From positions 17,095,660-17,159,659 of the forward strand of contig OZ018414.1 of assembly GCA_963969595.1 (NCBI GenBank): a stretch of 64,000 nucleotides of DNA, given 5' to 3'. Source of the DNA: Neckera pumila (lineage: Eukaryota > Streptophyta > Bryopsida > Hypnales > Neckeraceae). The notes below the pieces were generated by a model. The model made no database searches. It was not told the origin of the DNA and saw nothing but the letters and a program-made list of their open reading frames with translations. Position numbers and translations under genes: made by a program. Of this stretch, positions 23,834-35,475 are shown in pieces (the first letter of the stretch is position 1; the number at the start of each line of letters is the position of its first letter).

Positions 23834-26107
23834 ATGGCAGGGGGGCGGATTCTGCACGGTTCTCTCGCTGCGGCCGCAGCAGTGTTAGCGGCAGCAGCTG
23901 GAACTGTAGATCTTCCCGAGAAGCTGCACCTGAAAGCCACTCCGATTCTCTTTTACGCCATGCCCATTTCCATGCCACTCCCGCCGCTCGCCTCACTCGG
24001 GCACGTCGACAGCCAACCCTTGTCCCTGTCCCTTCCTTGCGTGTCGCGAGATTCTTCCTCCACCACTTACGCGTCCTCCCCTTTCTCTCTTGCGCAAGGC
24101 GCCCCTGCTATTAGTCTTTCAGCCTCGTCTCGTCGCGCGATCTCTCACCTCTTTCCTGTCTACCTGGCCACTTCTGTGGCAGCTCCGCAAGTCGCTGCAT
24201 CTTCACAGCTCTTCCCTGTCGTGACACCCCCTACGCTGGCGCCCTTCTCGTTTTCATATTCGGCGTTGTACGCTGCACCGGTGACGAAGAAGCACATCAC
24301 TGGGTACTCTGCTTACTCTTCTTACCTTGCGCAGGCGCGGGATGAGAATTACTTGGAATCTCTCCTTGGATCTCTTTCCTATGTGAAATCCGCGGTGGTG
24401 AAAGCTCCCTCACAGGGGTTGCAGTCTCTTCATACTTGGCATGGTCCAACCGGAAAATCTCAATATTCGAAGGATGCGCCGATGACTGTGGTGCTGCTAG
24501 GGTGGTTGGGTGCGCAACAGAAGCATCTCAAGAAGTATGCAGATTGGTACAACGCGAGAGGGATTCATGCGGTCACGTTCGTGATGCCCATGGCAGATAT
24601 CTTGAGCTTTCAAGTTGAGAAGAATGCGGAAGAGCATGTGGAGTCTTTGGCTCGACAGCTTACCCAGTGGTTACACGAGCAAGGCGAGGAGAAGGGGGAC
24701 AAGCAGCTCATGTTTCACATTTTCAGCAACACCGGCTGGCTGACGTAAGTAGCCTTTCTGAGATGACTGATGCAATGAGGTCTCTTGAATTGATATGTAT
24801 GTTTGGAAAGAGATATTTGCAGCGGATCTTTGTAACGGATAAGGTTCAGAAATTAGGGTTTCCAGCTCGCGCCAGAGATTTGGAATTAGGGTTTTATCCA
24901 TAAGGGACTGAGAGTTCAGCTTTATTTTACGACCCATTTGATTGATTATATAGTGAAGTATATAATTCAGATGGAACTAATTTAATATCACCAGAATCAG
25001 TGAAGAAATTGGAAGTGTTAGTGAGGAGCTAAATGAATGTGGAGAAGTGGAAAATGAGGCCGAGTATTAGTAGATCTATGTGACTGCCAGTTTAGCTTGA
25101 AGCTTGGTTTGGGGTCTTTGGAATTTTGAAGAATTGGTTAATTGCTGACATAGCTTCCCCACATGCAGGTATGGAGTTGTTTTAGAGAAGATGCAGGAGC
25201 AAGGAGAAGATGTAGTAGGAAAAATTAAAGGTTGCGTAATTGACTCGGCTCCATTTCCTAATCCAGATCCTCAGGTACTGTGATGTTTCTTATGGTATGT
25301 CGATTTTACTTTGTCTTTAGTATCTCTGTGCCTCGAGGTATATTTGGCATGTTTAGATTTTGCTACTTTCAGGCCCGTTTGAATGCCCCGCAATGATTGT
25401 TGTTGACCTTGTTTTTTGGAACATGTGAATGAACAGGTGTGGGCATCTGGCTTCTCAGCAGCTCTTCTGAAGAAACGAAGTTCTGCGACAAAGCCAGCCT
25501 TGTCACTGGATGAAGTGAAGGAAGGTGTAACAGTGGAAGCTGCATCTCAGGGTGCCGTCGGCATTGGGGGAGCCAATGGTCTTGAAAATGCAGTTCAATC
25601 AGTTTTGGAAAAGTTCTTTTCTATCTTTCTGAAGATGCCAGCCATCAAGCAGTGAGTGATCTAATCCTTTTGGTGTTCAACATGAGAATAATCACTCCTT
25701 TGTTTTATTTGGAAAATTTGCATGTGTTCAGAATGTATGTTGAATTAGGTGGAGGATTCTCATCATTTTAAGTCACGACCTTCAAACGTTGCAAGCTCTC
25801 ATCCACTTTTTTTGTCTCATTGTGTAGGCGATTATCTGAGGTGGTGACAGTTCTTCAAAAGAAGCAGCCTCTCTGTCCACAGCTTTACATTTACAGTACA
25901 GCAGACAAGGTCATACCAGTGAAAGCCGTTGAAGCTTTTATCGAAGAGCAGCGGCTGACCGGGCGGGTGGTGAGGTCTTGCAATCTACAAAATTCCCCTC
26001 ACGTGGACCATTTCCGGAGCCACCCCCATCTCTACAGTGAGCAGCTGAGTGACTTCCTGAAGGAGGTCGTATTACCCTCACCTCATGCACAGGCAGATGC
26101 TCTGTAA
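23834..26107 (+). CDS. DUF829 (TMEM53/NET4-like) alpha/beta-hydrolase-fold protein
   Basis: Four exons join in phase: 23834-24744, 25169-25274, 25437-25651 and 25828-26107, with GT-AG introns, giving 503 residues. Residues about 1-130 are an Ala/Ser/Pro-rich N-terminal region that could be a targeting segment. The DUF829 domain starts at about 216: [20 protein letters not shown] is the family's hallmark opening strand and GW motif. [12 protein letters not shown] (about 295-306, across the first intron) is the nucleophile-elbow region. [11 protein letters not shown] follows. In exon 4, [12 protein letters not shown] holds the acidic residue and [11 protein letters not shown] the histidine. DUF829 proteins are membrane- or envelope-associated hydrolase-like proteins whose substrates are poorly known. 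The U2 snRNA gene begins about 720 bases downstream. Length and motif order are as expected and I see no breaks. Confidence 0.88.
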
Positions 26108-26760
26108 GGTTCATCTGCTCGAAGTTTTGACACTACACAATAACCTCTATTCTTGAGCCTGGACATTGGACTCTTGAGGATGGATTGTATAACATAGCAA
26201 AGATATCATTCTTTTCATAGAAGAGACGAGGTACTATGGAACTGGTATTGACCTGGAGTTCCTGTGAGGCATTCAGGATTGACAAAGTGCTTCACAGAGG
26301 ATTGGGATGAGATGAAATACATTGTTGCTGTCCGCGCATAGTGAAGCCTCAATGAGGTGCTCATTTTGTGGATAGCAACAGGAGAGTAGAGTAGGTGACG
26401 ATGTAGCATTTTTGACACTGAGGCCCTCTATTGAAGGCATGAGGATGGTAGTGGTAAAAGCGGATTAGTTATCATATAGGCGGAATGTAAAGAAAGAGTT
26501 TTGAGGGTAGTTCATTCCTTGCGGTCATTCATGATTTAATTTTGAAGTCATGACATTGTTGAACTCAATTTTTACCGTTTCTCAATTGAGAACGGGATTA
26601 ACTTGATAATGAAGAAACTGATTAATTCAACTGCAGTAACTTCGTGGTGAGACGACCTGCTTGAGAACTAATTTGGTGCTCATCAGTTATTGAGAGGCGT
26701 GAGGATTGAAGTATTTATTCTATCCATGTCGTTTCTGGACTTTTCCTCGAGCTTTTCGTT
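26108..26760 (+). other. 3' flank of the DUF829 gene
   Basis: Probable 3' UTR and terminator region followed by spacer. No frame or RNA gene supported before the U2 promoter. Confidence 0.4.
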
Positions 26761-26805
26761 GTCCCATGAGGTTTGCTGTGCCGATGAGGATGCATGAGTT
26801 ATCTA
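26761..26805 (+). promoter_or_regulatory. Plant snRNA promoter (USE plus TATA-like box) of U2 copy 1
   Basis: GTCCCATGAGG at 26761-26771 resembles the plant snRNA upstream sequence element (RTCCCACATCG). TTATCTA at 26799-26805 lies about 30 bases before the RNA start. The spacing of these two boxes decides polymerase choice in plant snRNA genes; U2 genes use the longer, polymerase II spacing. The same pair occurs before copy 2. Confidence 0.6.
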
Positions 26806-26830
26806 AGCTTCGGGCTTTAGACTAGGAGGC

Positions 26831-27026
26831 ATACCTTTCTCGGCCTTTTGGCTAAGATCAAGTGTAGTATCTGTTCTTATCAGTTTAATATCTGATACGG
26901 GGTTCATCGAATCCCTTGATATTAATCTAATTTTTCAGTGGGTGCGGGTCCATCTGGCAGCTTGCTGCTGGGACTCGCTTGTGTCGCCTTGGTATTGCAC
27001 TATCTCCCAGGCTGGCGCAGCCCTAC
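26831..27026 (+). ncRNA. U2: U2 spliceosomal snRNA, copy 1
   Basis: Begins ATACCTTTCTCGGCCTTTTG, the U2 5' end with stem I. It continues through the branch-point-recognition segment GTGTAGTATCTGTTCTTATC, stem IIa/b (CAGTTTAATATCTGATACGG) and the Sm-binding region AATCTAATTTTTCAG, then the 3' stem-loops to GCTGGCGCAGCCC. Length is about 196 nt, standard for plants; the 3' end is estimated. Branch-point and Sm segments are intact. U2 pairs with the intron branch site in the spliceosome. Confidence 0.95.
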
Positions 27027-27352
27027 TCCCCCCTTACCCAAGGGATCCAAATCAAACCAAAAACTGGACTAACCAACTAGTTTATGTTTATGATTTCTGC
27101 GTCATGCCAAATTATTGAACTATTTTACAAATATATAGTACTCTGAATCTTCATGAGTATATGAACGCTTGACAGATACATGATGGTCAAATTCTCGCAA
27201 ATTGAATGGAACTCAGGAACCAAATTATTCTGCAAAGTTATCACAATGGATGTAATGATTCTGATGACGAATGTAAGGATTTGCTTCCTACTCCGCAGAG
27301 GTAACACTCCTGGAGTTCGAATCACTAAGTGCACCGACAATGCTCGATGATA

Positions 27353-27388
27353 GTGGAAACTGGCAACCTTGAAGTGGAAACTGGCAAC
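27353..27388 (+). repeat. Minisatellite, two units
   Basis: GTGGAAACTGGCAACCTTGA followed by a second GTGGAAACTGGCAAC. The unit is 21 bases. The inverted arm at 55959-56014 carries almost three units. Confidence 0.7.
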
Positions 27389-27493
27389 AATTCTGGCACT
27401 GATTTGTCCCCAGGGCTTTGTGATATCGTCGTAATTGTTAAAACCATGGTGAAATTTCAAGAGAATAGCATTTTCCTGACTGGATTCTTTAAT

Positions 27494-27799
27494 CTATACA
27501 TTACAGGTTGTCATAGTTTTTGAGCTCTGTGCACTTGAAAACCAGAATTTTGGTGCTTTGAAGTTAGCCGTTCCATCGACAGTTTCGTTACTTTGGAGTC
27601 CTGACTGCACATCCAAGGCTCGGAAAACTAGAATCGGTGTAGGTTTAGGTTCAATGCGCCTGCCTTGGAGAGTGTCAATGCGTGAATATCCGCCAATATA
27701 GCGAAAATTGATGTTGTCAAATTTTGATGAGAGGCGCCAACAGTGCGCTACCATTGCTGATTCATAAAAAGAAAATGACGGAGTGGAAATAAGCTTCAA
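27494..27799 (-). CDS. Conserved unknown reading frame in the U2 duplication, copy 1
   Basis: A 101-codon minus-strand frame. Its middle, PKPTPILVFRALDVQSGLQS followed by NETVDG and ANFKAPKFWF, is kept in the duplicate at 55696-55809 (plus strand) with conservative changes such as L to I and S to N. The duplicate frame ends earlier, at a stop after KAPKF. Higher similarity here than in surrounding noncoding flank hints at an exon under constraint before or after duplication. No domain recognised; start and splice sites uncertain. Confidence 0.35.
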   Translation of the reverse strand: MKLISTPSFSFYESAMVAHCWRLSSKFDNINFRYIGGYSRIDTLQGRRIEPKPTPILVFRALDVQSGLQSNETVDGTANFKAPKFWFSSAQSSKTMTTCNV

Positions 27800-28364
27800 A
27801 TTACCTTAGCCAGATTTGTGGTGCTCCTTGACATCAATCAGTTGTGAATTGCGATCTCTGCATGTTTGGAAAGGGGCTGCCAAGCGGCTACGAGATTCCT
27901 AACCGACCAACTTCCGACACCACTCTTACAAATAAGTAGCTCATGTGCTAAGGTGGTGCCAAAGGCACCAATTTCATGTAGACGTTCATTGCTTTATCAA
28001 GGAGGAAGTGTATTAGATCATCCTTACAAATTCAACAAATTAGGGGAGAAATGATATGCTGAGGCTTCCACATTTTGTAAAGGAAAATGGGTATGTATTC
28101 TTGTATTATCTTGCATTGGCATGTACACTAGTTACAATGATGTCCTTTGATATTAAACAAAAAGGCCACGGTTTGTGAATGTGACACTTACCTCTGTTGT
28201 AGATGCATTCTACAGTTTGCATTGGATGACTTGCCTCTCCAAAAGGAGTGCCCGGATCGACATTGAATGCTAGCCAACTCTTGAACTTGTAGATTGCAGC
28301 AATGAAGTTTATCTAATAGGTGGTTGACAATTGTCCTATAGGGACCCATTGTCCTATGTGACAA
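27800..28364. other. Spacer before the piggyBac relic
   Basis: No recognisable gene. It may include the 5' part of the decayed piggyBac element, but no TTAA-CCC terminus was found here. Confidence 0.35.
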
Positions 28365-30960
28365 TTGTCCTCTACATTGGAAACACAATCCATTATGATC
28401 ACAATCGCATTTCCAGACCTCAACATTAGAAGTCACGTAGTTGATGCCCCATCTATAATCCCAACATTTCTACCATCACCACATTGTGGACCCATTATGT
28501 TTCTTGAAGATGACAATTATTTTCTCAATGATACTACAGAAATGCAAATAAGCAAAATTCTAGAAGAAGACTTCAAGGTATCCCAAGAAAATGAGTTACC
28601 TTCTGGATGCATTTGATTGTGATGAGTTGTTCTATGATTCCAATGAAAACAACTCTAATACCCCCACTCTAAGCTTGAACATTTTATTTGATTGCCTAAG
28701 GTCTTGCACTTCTCCATGTCTCTCAAGAACTCACACCATCATTCCAAATGTGCCAAATGAGATCATATGAGGTAGGCGCTTCATGGAGAAGAAACTTTTA
28801 TGACATCCACCGCTGGCATCACAAAGGAGCAACCAAAGGATAGAAGAAGATGATCTACATGGTGTCAATCCCAATGGCAAGGAAGAAGAAGGGTGTTGCT
28901 GCATCAACTCTGAAGATAGAGTGCTATGACCAATAGAATAGTCTAGCTAGAGGTGGGTGGTGATTTTGACAATGAATTAGTATCCCTATTTTGATTGGGA
29001 TATGTGCTTGGTTGTGAAGCTACTTCCATGCCTCTAAAGTACGTTGCAACTATTAGTCCTAGGAGAGAAATGGGGCCTCTAATTCAAGACTTCAATCCAA
29101 TGGTTTGCATCCAAATTGGGCCTGGAATTCAAGAGTACAAAGGACTAGACTTGCACATCATGTAGAATCCATTGAGAACCAAAATGATCTCCAACTTTTA
29201 GAGGGAAATGGAGAAAGGCTCTTCGACAGAAACAAGGTCTAACTTGAGGATGGAAATTTCTTCCATTCGTTTGCGGGTTTTGAAATTATGAACAATTCAA
29301 AAGAAAATATGGCAATGAGTGAAAATGAAGATTTTGATAGGGAAAATGAAGTGGTACATGACAAATTTTATAGTGGTGACAATAGGGATCCAACTAATCC
29401 TAATAGTATTGTTCTTGAGGATCAATATGGTTCCTTTTTAAGTTTATATATTCCCCTAGAGCCCGTCAATTTGTAGGCATGTTGTGTCTTAGTATGGATC
29501 TTTGGAAGATGACATCATGCATTCAATTGTTCTCTTTGTTTGTCCTACAGTAGTTTGCAAAAGATTGTAGTGAAAACTAATTGCTATGCAATGGCATTGG
29601 ATGAGCATGGAATTGCTCATGAAGGACCACAGTGGTTGCCTTTGACCGTGGTGGGTTTGAAGGCATACATGGCAACTTGCATGTTTAATGGGTTGAAGAA
29701 ACAACCAAATATGAAGACGTATTGGGCCAAAAAAGGCATTTTCTCCCATTGTCCTCAAATTTCTCAAATTTTTTACTTGTGCTTAGCTTCAAGCTATCAC
29801 AAGATGTCTTTATGTTACCAATTTAGCTACTTATGCATGTGTGAGAGAGAAAAGTACTGGACTATGACAAAAATGGGGCAAATGAATTGGCTAATAAGTG
29901 ATATTGGAGATAGTTTCAAACTCAATTGGACATTAGGGAAATATCTCACTATAAACAAGACGATGATTAGATACAAAGGGTCATATTGTTCCACTAGGTA
30001 ATATATGTCTAAGAAGCCTCTAAAATGGGGCATCAAGGTGTAGTATCTAGTGGACTCTATGTAAAAGTATGTGTTTAGCTTTGATATTTATTGTGAAATA
30101 AATGTAGGACTCAATGAGGTGCCATTGGTAGTTTGTGAAGAGCCTTGATTAGTCCACAATGTAGTTATGGACTTAGTACAAGGCCTTGAGGGCAAAGGCC
30201 ATGTTCTTGTCACGGATAACTTCTTTTCTAGCATAGGCTTATTCATGGAGTTGGCTGCTATCCACATTTATTTCGCGGGGACAATGCGGTCTAATTGCCT
30301 AGGTCCACTTTTATAATTAAAGACATTGAAGGATTGGAACAACTCACCACAAGGGTCATTACAATGGAAAATGCATAAGAATAGGGGGGGGGGGGGGGGG
30401 TAATTAGTTGTGTGCTTTTGAAAGATAAATGACCTATGTTTCTAATTTTCACTCATGTGTTGCCTACAGGGTTTCTTTGTATCGCGGTTTCTATGATGCC
30501 TTGTAGGAATGGAGCTGTAAAAAATACCATTCACACTTCTTCCGTGCACTAGGAATAGACTACACATATGAAGGAAGTGGATGTCGTAAACTCGTGTAGG
30601 TTGTACAAGTGGTGGCATTGAATGTTTTCTTTTTCCCTAAATACAATGGTAGTTTTGTACTACCATCGTATATACATTTTGTACCAAGGGATTTTGTTGC
30701 TACATTACCATGAGAGAAATATAATGATACACCTACAATTCAAGGCAAATTTGTGTGATGTTGTATTACAAAATTAGAGAGGGCATAGGATGGATATTGA
30801 AGAAGAGGATCCAAGACAACAATTGCTAACATGGACTTGCATATGTCACCCTTGTGTGGTTTGTGGTAACCAATCTTGTCGTTCACACAATAGAATATAC
30901 CTTTGCTTAAACTAGTGTTGCTTTGAAGAGTTTCACTATGGGCCCCCAAACTATGGAGGC
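28365..30960 (+). pseudogene. Degenerate piggyBac transposase
   Basis: A plus-strand reading frame broken by many stops still spells a piggyBac (DDE_Tnp_1_7) transposase. Around 29640-29770 is PLTVVGLKAYMATCMFNGLK then KQPNMKTYWAKKGIF; around 29930-30040, LTINKTMIRYKG, KKPLKWGIKV. At 30190-30235 is GHVLVTDNFFSS, whose Asp at 30215-30217 is the second catalytic residue. Near 30500, NGAVKNTIHTSSVH. At about 30830-30950 is the Cys-rich C-terminal finger, CHPCVVCGNQSCRSHNRIYL. The first catalytic Asp position, normally in a DE(A/T)M motif, reads N-K-T-M here, so the enzyme would be inactive even without the stops. The 28365-29476 part is tentatively its N-terminus. Cut-and-paste transposase, dead copy. 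Confidence 0.75.
30384..30400 (+). repeat. Poly-G tract, 17 G
   Basis: Uninterrupted G run inside the piggyBac relic. Such tracts are prone to length change and sequencing error. Confidence 0.85.
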
Positions 30961-33155
30961 AAATATGTCATTGTCAAGCAATCATTTGAAGATATGTTGA
31001 TTTTATTCCCTTCCTTATTTTTTTGGTCCATTTAAAAATAATAAAAATATTGTTTTTCCTTCTAAGAGAAATATTTTTGCATATAAACTCTAGACTAGCT
31101 TGCATAAAGGTTGAATTTTGTTTTGTCAAGTCTAGTATAAATTACTAGACTATAGCAAGGATTTTGAAATTCTGAATTCTCTCCGTGGACGACTAGTCCC
31201 TTTCACAAAACTCAATTTGATGTCACCTAGTTGTAGATTCCATGCCAGATCATGAACCCATGGTTGGTTTCTTGCTCGGGAGATTCTATAGCTTTGTATA
31301 GGATTCACCATCAGCATTTTAGCTTAGGGAAAAATTCATGTGGTAGAGAAGATGAAATTAAAGGTTATGATCATTCAATTTTTGAAAAATGATCTTTATA
31401 GAGAAGATATGAAATTCTAAAAATTTACAAGTATATGCCTATTTTTACAAACATGTATGCACATTTCAATTTAGCCCTATATGTTGTACAATCCCAAATA
31501 ACTTGAAATTTTTGGAGCAAGTGGATTACTTATCATGAATGAATCCAAAGAAGCACAAGTGACAAATACCATTACAAGGGAGATTTTGCCATCTCAAGTG
31601 AAGTGCCTACATTTTCAATCACCAAAAGAATGATTTTGGTCAACCCCAATACTAATTTCTTCCAATCTACAAGGTCAAACTTTTCCAAAAAAAATCCATA
31701 TATTTTCAAACCATCTGAAAACAAGACTCTACAGCTAGCTATGGCAAAAAATGATTAAATTTTTTCTCCTTGTAATAGAAATAACAATTTTGAAGTAGTT
31801 TTAGTGAAAGCATAGTGAAAGAATTTTAGGGGTTAAAAAGCAACACCATCACATATTTGAATGTTGTCTTTTGTATCTTGTGTCTTTGAGTGGATAGTCA
31901 TTCAATGTAGCAAAGTATGAATTAATAAAATAAAAACCAAACACCTTGGTCTAATTTTTTAATTATTTTTTCACAATCTAAGGTTTCAAATACTGGTATC
32001 AAGTTGTTAACAAAAGATGTGGGATAATCCGCATCCTTGTTACACAAGGTTCCAAATTTGTATACATATGCATATTTATATATGTCTACTTGGACCCTGC
32101 CATGTCACTGGATTTTTGAATTTTAATCTTGTACTCAAGCTAGTTGGTTGGTGCTTTAGAGGGGATAGTTAGTTCAATAGCATTTGCAATCCAACCTTTT
32201 TTTTGGCACCATGGGGCTAAATTGCACCATTTCAAAATAAATGTCTACTAAAAATAATATTTTTTTACTATAAATTTTCCATTTCTATTAAAAGTGTGGA
32301 TGAAGTTGCCAAATTTGGATGAAAAAGTGCATGAATATGATTGAAAAGTGTTTTTTGGTCTAAAAGATGGATGAATGTAGAAATACAATATTGCTTCACC
32401 AAATTTTAAGTAATCGCCTTCCTGCAACTTTTTCAGAAAGTAAAGAAGTTAGCTCTAAAAGTGCCCATCTCCTTCACATCATCCCTATTGTTAGCTAAAA
32501 AATGGAAATTAGGTAATCCTTAAATGAACCAATTTAGCCATTCAATGATTCAAGGAAAAATTGTTTTGGATTGCAAGTGATGATCATTGTTTTTAATTCT
32601 CTCACTGCCTCGCATTTCTTTATAAATTGCAAGTGGATGGATTCTGGGAGACCTAAAATTACAAATAGGTGCCTATATCCTAGATCTATAAAAATTTATA
32701 AGTTATTTAAAAATGCTTGAAAATATTATTTTTCTTTCCCTGAAAAATGAGCTAAAAATATTTCTATCCAGATAAACCTATGAAAAGGCGGACCAGCCCT
32801 TAAATGGTCACTTTTATAGCATACTACCTTAAAACAAAAGGGCTGCTGCAATCCGAATGAAACTGAACAATTTTTCTTTGTTGCAAGGACTTGGAGGAAA
32901 TTTGAGAGAGATTTGGGTGTGTGGATGTACAATACAAAATGCAAGGTAGGAAATATGTAGATTATTACTAGGTAGGAAATCATTCAAGTGCATTTTTAGA
33001 TGTTGGAGAGCAGAAGGTGTCTTATATGGTTGCACTTGCCTTATTTAACCCTTAAAGGATGGACTGATGATTATGAACTGTGAAAATCATCCATTTGGTT
33101 ACCGTATGAAGCATTCGCTTAACCCCAAAAGTTCCTTGACTATATTCTCACCCTT
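30961..33155. other. AT-rich repeat DNA; one piggyBac-type left terminus at 33045
   Basis: No gene supported. TTAACCCTTAAAGGATGGAC at 33045 has the form of a left piggyBac-type terminus, and the following ATCATCCATTTGGTTACCGT matches the 8009 MITE, but no right partner was found before the next element begins at 33156. The overlapping minus-strand frames at 32726-33035 are unsupported. Confidence 0.45.
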
Positions 33156-35475
33156 GGGGGGTGCACTTACTGCATTTTCAAAACTACGTGCGGGATAAAA
33201 CATATAAGATTTTATTCATTTGAACTAAAAATTATAAAGAACTTACAAATATATTAGGGAGCATAGAAATAGCAAAATCCAGTATAATTAATTTAGGTAG
33301 GCTACAAATCTGGGCCATTCCAAATTAGTACATATGATTAAGGGTCCCAAAAAGTGGATCCTAGGTTTTGTATTTACTACAGTACCTTTTGTATAAGTCT
33401 CGGTACAGGTGTGTCGCAGTTGGATGGATGTAAAATCTAGTCGTCATCATTGTTTTGGTGGATGAAATCCCGCCACTTTGACCTAAAGCGAGTGTTGTCA
33501 GATTGCCTCGCCTTGGAGTTGTTGGGCTTAGGGTGCAAGTTTTGAGCTTGGCGATGCGGTTTAGGATGGGCCATGTTGTTTTTTGTTGTGACGTTGAGTA
33601 AATTTGAATATGTATTTGCGGAATCTGTTTGCTGCCTTGATGTTGAGTAAGTCGGAGATTAGCGTTTGTGATTTTAGGGTGGTGCCTCGACGTCTAAATT
33701 AGCGCATGATTCAAAGAACTTTGGCGCCTTCCCGGGACAAGTAATGTTGTCATCTTCTTTCATTTGCAAGTTCTGTGCTTGTATTCATTTGCACGCAAAA
33801 TTTCTACTTCAATCAAACAACAGGGTACTCACCCCTCTCTGCTGGTCGACGGAGTGTTTTAGATTTTAGGGTATTATGGCGACTCAGGTGAAGATATGGA
33901 CAATGGAGGCCGAATTCTCAATTCTAGAGTTCTACAGCAAGGTCAAAGTGATGCCTGACAAAACTTATGCTTCCCTAAGGGTGTGCTTGGAGGAAAAACA
34001 AGCGCTTCAGTGGCCGTTTGAATTCTAGGACAACGAGGAGCACTGCAGAATAAAGCATACAATGGAAGGATTGAACGATGTTACTGCTGATGTTTAAGTA
34101 TTGCCTTTGCCTTGTGAGGATGAAGAAGCTTCCAAACGGCGTCGCCTCCACGATGATTTTGTGCCAAGTGCAGCTGAAGCAGCAGAGGAACAACAAGGGG
34201 GTCAACGTGAGGCAAGAGATGGTGTTTTCTGCCTCATAGACGACGGAGGTGAAGTGCAAGTTGTGGATGGTATCGGGAGTTCTAGGGTTACAAGTTCATC
34301 GGGGGTTACTGAATTCCTAGACCACCACCTCAATTCCTCGACACTTTCCAAAGAACTTTGGGACCGTTATCTTGAGCAAGCGGAGAAGATGAAGCGGGAT
34401 TTGAAGTGTTCATCGCAAGAAGACAATCGGTGGGTGTTGAGGACTTTGGATTTCAATGGCAATGCAGTAGTGAAGATTTTTTGCCTTGAATGTTGTAAGG
34501 AGATTGGTGGAACAGTGGAAAGCACGAGAAAACCAACATTCAAAATTTGTTCAACAACTTCAAATCGAAGCAGTTGCTAAGTACAAACCACGTGAAGAAT
34601 TGGTGTGCTCACAATGACATTCAATACGCTGATCATCCACAATCTATTGCACCAAAAGGGAAGGTTGTTCAATTGACTCCGGAGATGCATCAGAAAGTCA
34701 TAGACGATGGCATCTCTATCATGGAAGAAGTAAATGATAGTTTAGGGGAAGAAAAACGGCCCTTCAGCGTGTTTGGCACATTCAAGTAGGGGACCCCGAA
34801 GAGTTTCTGGATGAAGGTGCGATGCTTTTACTGCCGTGACTTGTTGAGCCTATGCCCGCCTAAGAAGAATCTGGAAGTGAATTTGCGTCATCACTTGGCA
34901 TTGGCTAAGCACTTGCACGCCATCGAACAATCAAACATTGCTTTGAAGCAGCGGCAACCAGTTCTCAGTGGACGTAGAGGACGACCTGCTGCATCATGAG
35001 GTGTTAGTGTACATTCTAACCAACCTGATCTTGGCCAATGGTGGAGTCATGGTTCTATTGCTATCAACAATGACCAGGGTGAGTGTCCTACCTTTGATTG
35101 CGCTGCATTTTTGCGTTTGCTCTATTGGGGTTTCAGGGGTCCAACATGTTATTATGCTGGTGTCTCTTACTCCGTGACTAAACTACTTCAAGATTTTCAT
35201 GTGGGAGGGGTGTGGTATCCCAAACCACATGTTACTGCTAGTTTTCTCAGAAATGGAGAACTTGTTACAATTCATGGTACGTTTAGGCACTAGTCATGTG
35301 TTAGAGTTGACAATTTAGGGGCTGGTTTTCCAAATTTGTTATGCTCAATGTGCTCCATAATCCCTGTAGAAGCAGACTTCCGAAAAAGAGTTCAAAGGGA
35401 AGATTTGAGTATTGAAAAAAGGGGAACCAAGAGCACTGGAGGGGGAAGGTGACTTGGATTTTTGTCGCTAACTGG

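Larger units (their letters stand above)
26761..27705 (+). repeat. Inverted duplication arm 1 (contains U2 copy 1)
   Basis: About 945 bases matched in inverse orientation by 55650-56605. The match includes the snRNA promoter, the whole U2 RNA, about 170 bases of diverged 3' flank, a conserved block reading (on the minus strand) TTCGTCATCAGAATCATTAC, an 18-21-base minisatellite, and a conserved open frame at 27500-27700. Identity falls outside the RNA and the conserved blocks, so the duplication is not very recent. Confidence 0.8.
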
